Below, in pieces: positions 57,336 to 64,000 of a stretch of DNA of 64,000 nucleotides; within the stretch, counting starts at the first letter, position 1; the number at the start of each line of letters is the position of its first letter. Under the pieces are notes generated by a model that searched no databases, was not told the origin of the DNA, and worked only from the letters and a program-made list of their open reading frames with translations. Source of the stretch: Tricholoma matsutake (taxonomy: Eukaryota; Basidiomycota; Agaricomycetes; Agaricales; Tricholomataceae); assembly GCA_026075535.2 (NCBI GenBank), contig AP026544.2:4154001-4218000 (forward strand), read 5' to 3'. A program made the position numbers and the translations under genes.

Positions 57336-59550
57336 CTTGAGGCTGGTATTCGGGGATTGTGACAATGTTTTTTCTGTAGGTTACAAGCTGCTGTTACCTA
57401 CGATGATTAACGCCCATGTGGCCACACTTTCTCCCTGTCTAAACAGAAAATACAATGGGAGGCTTCTTGGAGGCTTGTGGAGTGGGATACTATGAGTGAG
57501 GTACACATTACACCCATGCGACCACCTTTTACTGCCCTGCATCTCAGAACAGGCAGGCAACTGGGGTGCTCATAGCCCTGCATCACACAATGACAATGAC
57601 AATGCTGGGGCCATGAGACAGGTACCACGATCATCCATGACAATCCAACTAGCCAGGATGGCGAGCCTGCAGCAGCTAACACTGGGATGACAACATCCTG
57701 AAGCACGAGTATGTTCGTATTGACTACGAGTTGGACAGTGCAGGAACTGAACCCGATAATGGTGATAAGATCTCTGGCCTCTCAAGAACGGTGATGACTG
57801 ATGTCAGTGACCAGGTTGCCAAGGAGGTCCATTTAAATTTCCACTGGTGCTCAGTATTCATGGGTAGCATCCTCACTGGGTGGTATAAGTTCTAGTTTAC
57901 TTATACGAGAGTCATTTTAACTTTGAATTTATATATACTCAGTTCAAACTTCTGGTGGAATACTACTTGTAGTAATAGATAATATATGTGATATATGCTA
58001 TTTGGTTGTTCCAGGACCCTAACCACAACAAAATAGCACTCAACGATGCCTATCAGCATCATTTTCACTATGGTCAAAAAAAAAATTTCAGCCTCCAGCA
58101 GGACCCCCCCCCCCCCCTACATCTGGTTCAGGATTCCCATCCCGACACCCCCTTGGGACAGTTAGCCGGGGAAGTCATTTGTAGTTGAGACTTGGGGGAG
58201 ATGCTGGTGACACATCATCAGCAATGTTCAAGCATGATATGGCACGCTTTCTTGTTGAACACTCGAATCCAAAATCACATTAACCACAGCTAGCACAGTA
58301 GGAAGGGTGGTGGTGAAACTTTTTGTTGAAAATTTGGTTGGGGAAAAAATTACACATGATGGGAAATTACCATATATGGCAGGAGGGGCAACCGACGTCG
58401 TAAAAAAAAAAAAGGTGGGTGTCGGTTTTTCCCGTTCCGCCACTTGCATTTTCGTGTATTTGGCAGAGGAACAAACAAAAGGGAACGAAAAATGGAATGG
58501 AAAGTGACATGAAAATGGTTACCGTGAACATCCTGTTTCAGAAGGAAATCTTAGAAAAATGGAGCAAAAATGCATTTTTCTCGCCAGGCACAGTGCCAAA
58601 AAGATGAAAAATGATCATTTTTTGCAAATTTTTCGGTTCCCTTTTTACAAAAGCAAGGGTAGGGTTCCATTTTACATTCATTTTGCATTCATTCTCAGTT
58701 CCATTCATGAGAAAAATGTGAATAGAAAATGATTGAAAAATGAGTAAAAATGAATCAAAAATGCCAACCGTGAACAACCCTAATATGAAGATACCACCCA
58801 CATTGGAAGATTTCCTTATAGCCATTGGTTGGGGTTAACGGAGTATGTTCAAATTGCCTACTAGTATACAAAGTGTCATGCCTTCATGCATATGGCTCAA
58901 GTGATCATTGCATATGGACCAGTTGTTCTACATTCAACTTGAGGCTCTATATGGTGTCTAAGAATGGAGGCGCTTCAAAATCTTCCAGCAGAATAATACT
59001 ACGCAGGAATCAATATCGTTCATAAGCAGGCCATAGTCAGTGACACTGCTGACTCAGACATTGTCAAATATGATCACTCGAGGCAAAACAAAGTTGCTCA
59101 ATGTCTATGGCATTAAGTATGTGGACTTCCTAGGTCTTCATCATGTCCCAGTCAGCTTTTCTTGGAGCCTGGACTTAATATGTAAGCACGCTACTGCACC
59201 ATATGCATATACTGTTGACATACAAAGGTTTGGATTATCCTGCTTCGAGTCCTCTCCCATTCCTTACCTTTTTTTTGTAGGTCGTTATCGCCATTGCGGT
59301 AACCAAACGATTAAAGTGGCAGAAGACGGATCAGAGTTTCGGCTTCAATTGCTATACATGGTAGCAGCAGCCTTCGAGATTACAGCACGTGTATCGGCCA
59401 GAAGTTATACAATTACACCAGATGGTAAAATACAACAGCATAATGATCTAAATGCATGACGCATCGCATACGTCAGTAAACCGCATGAACCAGGACGGAA
59501 CAACATACCAGAGAACTACACAAAGTAAGGCATGGGGTTCTGCAAACCAA
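57336..59550. other. Repeat-derived region without a supportable gene
   Basis: At about 57690-57830 one frame reads KHEYVRIDYELDSAGTEPDN, possibly debris of a transposon ORF. There are a run of ten C residues near 58106 and a run of A at 58400-58411. Around 58480-58780 the sequence is rich in GAAAAATG-like words with two ACCGTGAACA copies. From 58800 to 59450 frames give pieces such as VVLHSTLRLYMVSKNG without a recognised family. Confidence 0.4.
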
Positions 59551-61055
59551 TCATCGATCAGTACGCAACTCTATCTAATGCAGAGAAAAAGAGAAAACCT
59601 CACCATCCGCCTTGTCTGCATCCCCCGATCCCGTTCATTCTCCTCTGCAGCATCGAACACAATGAACCGCCTCGCAATTCCCCCCCCATTACCACCGCCA
59701 TGCCAGCTCTGCCACGGTGTCTTCTCAATCTCCTTCTTCCCTACTCTCGTCCCTGTTCCTAGCCGCAGCCCCAACATACTTCCGGCCTCTTCCTTGTCGC
59801 TAGGACTCTCATTGCCATCATCCGATTGGCCGTCCCCATCCCCAAGAACCAATATTGATGCGAGGTTCCCACAACGGTAGCAGTAGTTCGGTGCGCTCCA
59901 TACTGTGACAAGCTGTTCGGAGAACATGTATCTGTACCCTTCTTGCACGAGTTGGTGCGCGCGGGCGATCATGGAGAGGGCGTTGATGTGATTGAACTGT
60001 GTGAATGATGGACAATATGAAAGGTGGTCAAGCGTGAACGGTGAGAAAAGAAGGACAAGGAATGAGGAACGAACCTCTTGGGTGACGCTGCCCCCGAATA
60101 ACCAACCTGCCCCACGAGGACTCACAGCCCAGTTCTCGACCTCGTCTGGATCGCTCCACATTAGATCTGCGACGGAGAACGGGAGTATGTCATTGTAAAG
60201 AAGATAAACGGATGCGAAAAGCGAACCGCAAAATGCCCCTTCGTGTGGAATCTCCTGTGCTCGTGACAGCACACGTATCTGGTCCAGAGTACGGATATCT
60301 GGTGATAGACCGCCATGCACACAAAGAACTGTTCCGTCGATTATCTGAGGCACGACATAATTTATGGCTATCGAGAAGCAGATAGGAAAGAACTTGAACG
60401 CACAGCAGCAAGGTTGAGGTAATCGAAGACGTTACAGCACGCTTTCCAGACTGCAGCGCTGCCATACTTTTGTTGGCATTCGTCTGTTTTATACTAGTTT
60501 GATTCAAGAATCCAAAGGTAAGAGATGTACATACCGTAGAACCCATACACTTGGGTTATTTGCCGGCTTTCGTGGTTCCCACGTAGGAGAGTTACTTTAT
60601 CTGGGTATCTGAGAATTGTCATTATAGCAGTAAGAGAAGGAAGGAAAGCGAAACTTGCCGTGCTTTTAGAGCGAGTAATAGAGATACCGTCTCTAGACTG
60701 TAATGTCCTCTATCCACAAAATCACCCTGGCGCGAGACAAGGAGAAAGACGACGGAGATACCCAAAGCCACGAATCAGCCCCTACCAGCGTCTCAGATAG
60801 AGGACAAACCGTACTCACCATAAAGATATAACTTGTTTCTGGCACCATTCCACCCTTCCGCAAGAGCTCAAGCAGATCCCAGAACTGACCGTGTATATCA
60901 CCACAGATTGTTACAGGGGATGATACTGGCTGAATATTTGATTCTTCCATGAGGATTGTTCGGACTGTGTCGCAGAGAACTTTCATGTCGGCTTCGGGTA
61001 AATGCCGACACACGAGAAGTTGCGAAATCCATTTGTCGGGGGTCGATTGGCGCAT
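59551..61055 (-). CDS. PPG1: PPG1-type serine/threonine protein phosphatase catalytic subunit
   Basis: Eight exons: 61055-60819, 60726-60659, 60608-60535, 60483-60404, 60344-60227, 60166-60075, 59996-59604, 59574-59551; 1086 nt, 361 residues, phases consistent. Intron 2 is a GC-AG intron. Metal-binding motifs are GDIHGQ (52-57), GDFVDRG (80-86) and RGNHE (about 111-115), followed by [27 protein letters not shown] and [18 protein letters not shown] [22 protein letters not shown] near residue 37 and the [13 protein letters not shown] tail favour PPG1 over PP2A, PP4 or PP6. A Gly/Asp-rich insert of about 60 residues precedes that tail, and the usual PP2A-type YFL end is missing. PPG1 is linked to Far/STRIPAK-type complexes in yeasts. 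Divergent from the SNF2 gene. Confidence 0.93.
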
Positions 61056-61571
61056 TGGATCGTAGTGGAAAGCAGGACTAAATTGGGCCGTGAGAAATGG
61101 AGCTAGTACAAATATATATAAACAGTCGTCAGACCGCGCCTTGGCTCCGACAACGTCCTGCTCTGGGCTTAAACTCTTTGAGGTACTTTTCGAACTGCCC
61201 ATCAGGCATATGACTATAATTGTATAAGATTCTTAGAGGCGGAACCGCTTCCGCTTTAGCTAGCAACCGGTAGCTATAGGTTACTCAATTCTTTTCTTGC
61301 CGGATAAGTTTGGAACTCCGAAGATAGCCTCGAAAGCTTGCCCTCCTGCTTCTCAAAACCATTAAATGCAAGCATGTTCATTGCAGGAGTTCGGCCAGTG
61401 GCAGTAGCGGCAGTTGAACGTTGAACGTTGAGATCGGTTCAATGAGGTGCAGGTCTCTCGGTCACGCGACTTATTGCAACGCGTCTTCACCTGCCCTAAA
61501 CTGCTAATTAATAATTGTCAGCGCAAACAGTTACGTAGCAACATTTGTCAACTCTTGCTCTCCCAATTCCC
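61056..61571. promoter_or_regulatory. Shared divergent promoter of PPG1 and the SNF2-family gene
   Basis: 516 bp separate the two start codons, which point away from each other. No TATA box stands out. A CCGCTTCCGCTTTAGCTAG-like stretch near 61235-61262 and an imperfect GTTGAACGTTGAACGTTG repeat near 61412-61430 are possible control sites. Confidence 0.5.
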
Positions 61572-64000
61572 ATGATTGAGATGGACTACGACAAGAACCA
61601 TATGACGCCCACCCAATTTTACGCGTCGAACACACCTGTCGTCAATATTCCCTTCAATCCCGAACTTCAGAATCTACGACGCTCTACCCGAGGACGTCAG
61701 TCTCTAAATTTCGCGGTAACTAAAACGGAACCCAGGAAAAGGACACTGTCTACGTCTGCCTTGGTGAACTCCATGTCAACAAACCCAACAAAAAAGATCA
61801 GGCTAGATGACAAGAAAGCGGTGCGCATGCCAGGCTCTATGGCCTTTCTCTACCGACGAACATAACACATTATTCGCATAGCAAACAAATGCTATGAACC
61901 TAAAAAAAGAGGCACGAGACAAAGCGCGAAAGAAGTGGCTGTATTGCCATCGCGCACTTATTTTGACCCTTCTACCATCCGATAGCAGTTTTTTCGAAAA
62001 ACTTGAGAAGGACATAGGCATGTGGGGTGAAAATGAGAGTGTTTCGTTCGTACCGTTGCATGAGTTGGACGAGCAGCCAAAACTTGTGAAGGGTGGGCGC
62101 ATGAAGGATTATCAGGTGCGACCCTTCTCCCTGTTTGACTCGCATACCAACTGACATTTGATGGCTTATAGCTTCAGGGACTTTCGTTCTTGGTGTCGAT
62201 GTATAAAAATGGTGATCCCTGCTTCTCTTACTCAAGCTTGTTGCTTGACACGTCTGACACGTCATAGGGATGAATTGTATTCTTGGTGACGAGTGAGTGA
62301 GAATTTCCCAGAACTTTTCTTGGCACGTCTAAAATTCTTCATAGGATGGGACTCGGAAAGACGCTTCAGGTACCCTGATCAATATCCACTTTTACGTTTC
62401 TCGGGCCTAACCATGCTGCCCCTTAGACCTTGTCACTCTTTGCCTATATCAAAGAAAATGTTCCTGGTTCGTGCTTCACATTCCACGAGTACGCACAATT
62501 TTCATGTTTTATTTGGAATCACAGGGCCCCATGATCCCCACTTGGTAATCTGTCCACTTTCTGTTCTTTCGTCTTGGGAATCTGTGAGTGCATCAAAAGA
62601 TATTTTTCGTGTTGTAGTCACATAAGTCCCTATCATAGGAAGCAGCACGCTGGTTGCCCTCAATGCGTGTTATCCGTTTCCATGGTTCACGCACAGAGCG
62701 TGACCGTATCAAGGAGTCTGCGCGAGGAGATCGTGCCTTCGACATTATGCTTACGACCTACGACGTCTATGTGTCTGAAGAACAGTGGTTCAAAAGCCAC
62801 AGGTGGATGTATTGTGTTCTTGACGAAGGCCACAAAATCAAGCACTATGATACAAATATTGCTCATAAAGTTCAAAATCTTGGTTGTTTGTTTCGACTGA
62901 GTAGGTATTTGTTCTCTTCGATCAAACGAACCGGAAAGTAACGTTATATGATCAATCAGTTCTGACTGGGACGCCTGTGCAAAATAATCTTCTTGAATTA
63001 TGGGGATTACTTCACTGGCTCTATCCTTCGGTATTCACCGATGCCTCGGAACGTCTGTTCAGGAACTCATTCGACCTCAGTCGGGGTTCATACTCCATTC
63101 CCTTTCTTAATGCATCAACCCACTTTCTATCGACTGTCATGCTCCGTCGCACCAAGGCAGTTGTTATGGGCGAAGAGATTCCTCCCCGCGAGGAACTCAC
63201 GGTGTTTATTCCTCTCACAGATACACAACGATTTTGGACGTACAGACTACTGACGAAGATGGATACGCCCAACCTCCTCAACATTTTCTCTGATAGGCCG
63301 GGAATCAAGCTAGAAGACGACGAGAACGCGAGTCAGGGACGAGGGGAAGACGTTTCAAGTTCGGAGATCGTGGCTGCAGTGGATGGTATTGTCGAAAGAA
63401 ACCGTAATGCTCTCATTCGTGAGCCAGATGATGTTCAATGACCAAACGCTTTTAGAATGGAAAAAACTTATGAATCTTCTACTCCAGCTTCGCAGGATTT
63501 GCGATCAGTAAGTGACTTAGTTATGTTCTTCTCTCAAATTCCGTTACCTCTGCAAATAGTCCATATCTTCTACCGAACGCTGAGCCAGAGCCGTATGATA
63601 TTGCGGAACACATCGTGACTGCTTCCTCAAAACTAATAGCCATCGACAAAATCTTGGCTGACATCCTTCCAAAAGGCGAACGTGCTCTGATATTCTCGGT
63701 GAGTGATCGTGGACTGTATCATCGGTGCTGCTTCTGCTTGTACTAAGTTCATATCTTCTAGCAATGGACAGGGTACGTGCTGTGATGCTCATGTCACGAG
63801 ATATAATCCAACTTGAACGTCCAGAATGCTCGACATTCTCGAAGATTTTCTAGTTCTTCGTGGAATTTCTTTCGCCCGCTTGGACGGTTCTATGCCACGT
63901 CCCCGGCGCTCTCTGGATATTAAGCTGGTAAACATGCTCATCTCTCCCCTATCAAAGTAAATCTGATGATTCGGATATGGTAAAGTTCCAGCAGGAAGTC
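61572..64000 (+). CDS. SNF2-family chromatin-remodelling ATPase (ISWI-like), 3' end outside window
   Basis: Fourteen exons are visible: 61572-61820, 61882-62115, 62172-62211, 62268-62292, 62345-62369, 62427-62466, 62525-62583, 62639-62900, 62960-63418, 63456-63507, 63560-63698, 63762-63772, 63825-63927 and 63986 onward; 571 codons in one frame. The N terminus is basic (RRSTRGR, KKIRLDD). Helicase motifs: MKDYQLQGLSFL, GDEMGLGKTLQ (motif I, about 181-191), LVICPLSVLSSW (Ia), LDEGHKIKH (motif II as DEGH, about 285-293), LTGTPVQNN (III), MLRRTK (IV), then LIFSQWTGMLDILEDFL and ARLDGS of the second lobe. Exon 12 is only 11 nt and one intron only 37 nt. The enzyme should be nuclear and move nucleosomes using ATP. 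Family placement within SNF2 is tentative. Confidence 0.93.

Noticed and set aside
57690..57840. KHEYVRIDYELDSAGTEPDN segment as the Harbinger C terminus
   Set aside because: Position is plausible, but no family motif is recognisable, so it was left unassigned.
58480..58780. Possible MITE with ACCGTGAACA at both ends
   Set aside because: The two copies are in direct orientation and there is no target duplication.
61056..61202. In-frame N-terminal extension of PPG1 (start at 61202)
   Set aside because: The extension has no similarity to the family and would shorten the divergent promoter; the Met at 61055 matches the usual N-terminal length.

Overview
This window looks like nuclear DNA of an agaricomycete basidiomycete. 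The genes at both edges have many introns of about 37-60 bases. Fungus-typical families are present: DUF6532, Plavaka and KDZ transposases, chromodomain Ty3/gypsy elements, and class II aldolases. There are no bacterial operons. Only about 9-10 kb is ordinary genic DNA; roughly 53 kb between 6.1 and 59.5 kb is a dense nest of transposable elements and gene debris.

Left edge (1-6080): a tandem duplication of a class II aldolase/adducin gene (copy 1 cut by the window start, copy 2 complete with 7 exons), converging on a complete 5-exon VPS36 gene (ESCRT-II). Right edge (59551-64000): a complete 8-exon PPG1-type protein phosphatase gene, divergent from a SNF2-family chromatin-remodelling ATPase that runs off the window. 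I checked the exon chains of these genes for phase consistency by hand.

Transposon nest, 6.8-34.4 kb: two hAT-like non-autonomous elements with 8-bp target duplications. One carries 160-bp tandem repeats and a further MITE; the other sits in an exon of a DUF6532 gene. A Plavaka transposase gene is split by Ty3/gypsy element A (11583-33139, target duplication GCAGG). A in turn holds gypsy C (12778-19000, minus strand, GCACC) in gag and gypsy B (25023-32411, TTGGC/TCGGC) about 20 bp before its own 3' LTR. A also carries an antisense spliced gene for a coiled-coil protein whose splice junction assembles a Zn2Cys6-type cysteine pattern.

Transposon nest, 34.4-57.3 kb: a TA-flanked MITE; gypsy D (39838-51641) with a 254-bp LTR-like insert in its 5' LTR and a Ty1/copia element (44823-50520, minus strand, uninterrupted 1631-codon ORF) in its integrase; a nuclear fragment of a mitochondrial LAGLIDADG endonuclease ORF; a RecQ-like helicase pseudogene; a KDZ transposase N-terminal half; and a PIF/Harbinger transposase fragment.

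The strongest cross-cutting signal is CpG decay. Eleven catalytic aspartates in gypsy A, B, C and D, copia and Harbinger read Asn, always after a codon ending in C, and many premature stops are TGA where CGA is expected. This fits cytosine methylation or RIP-like silencing.
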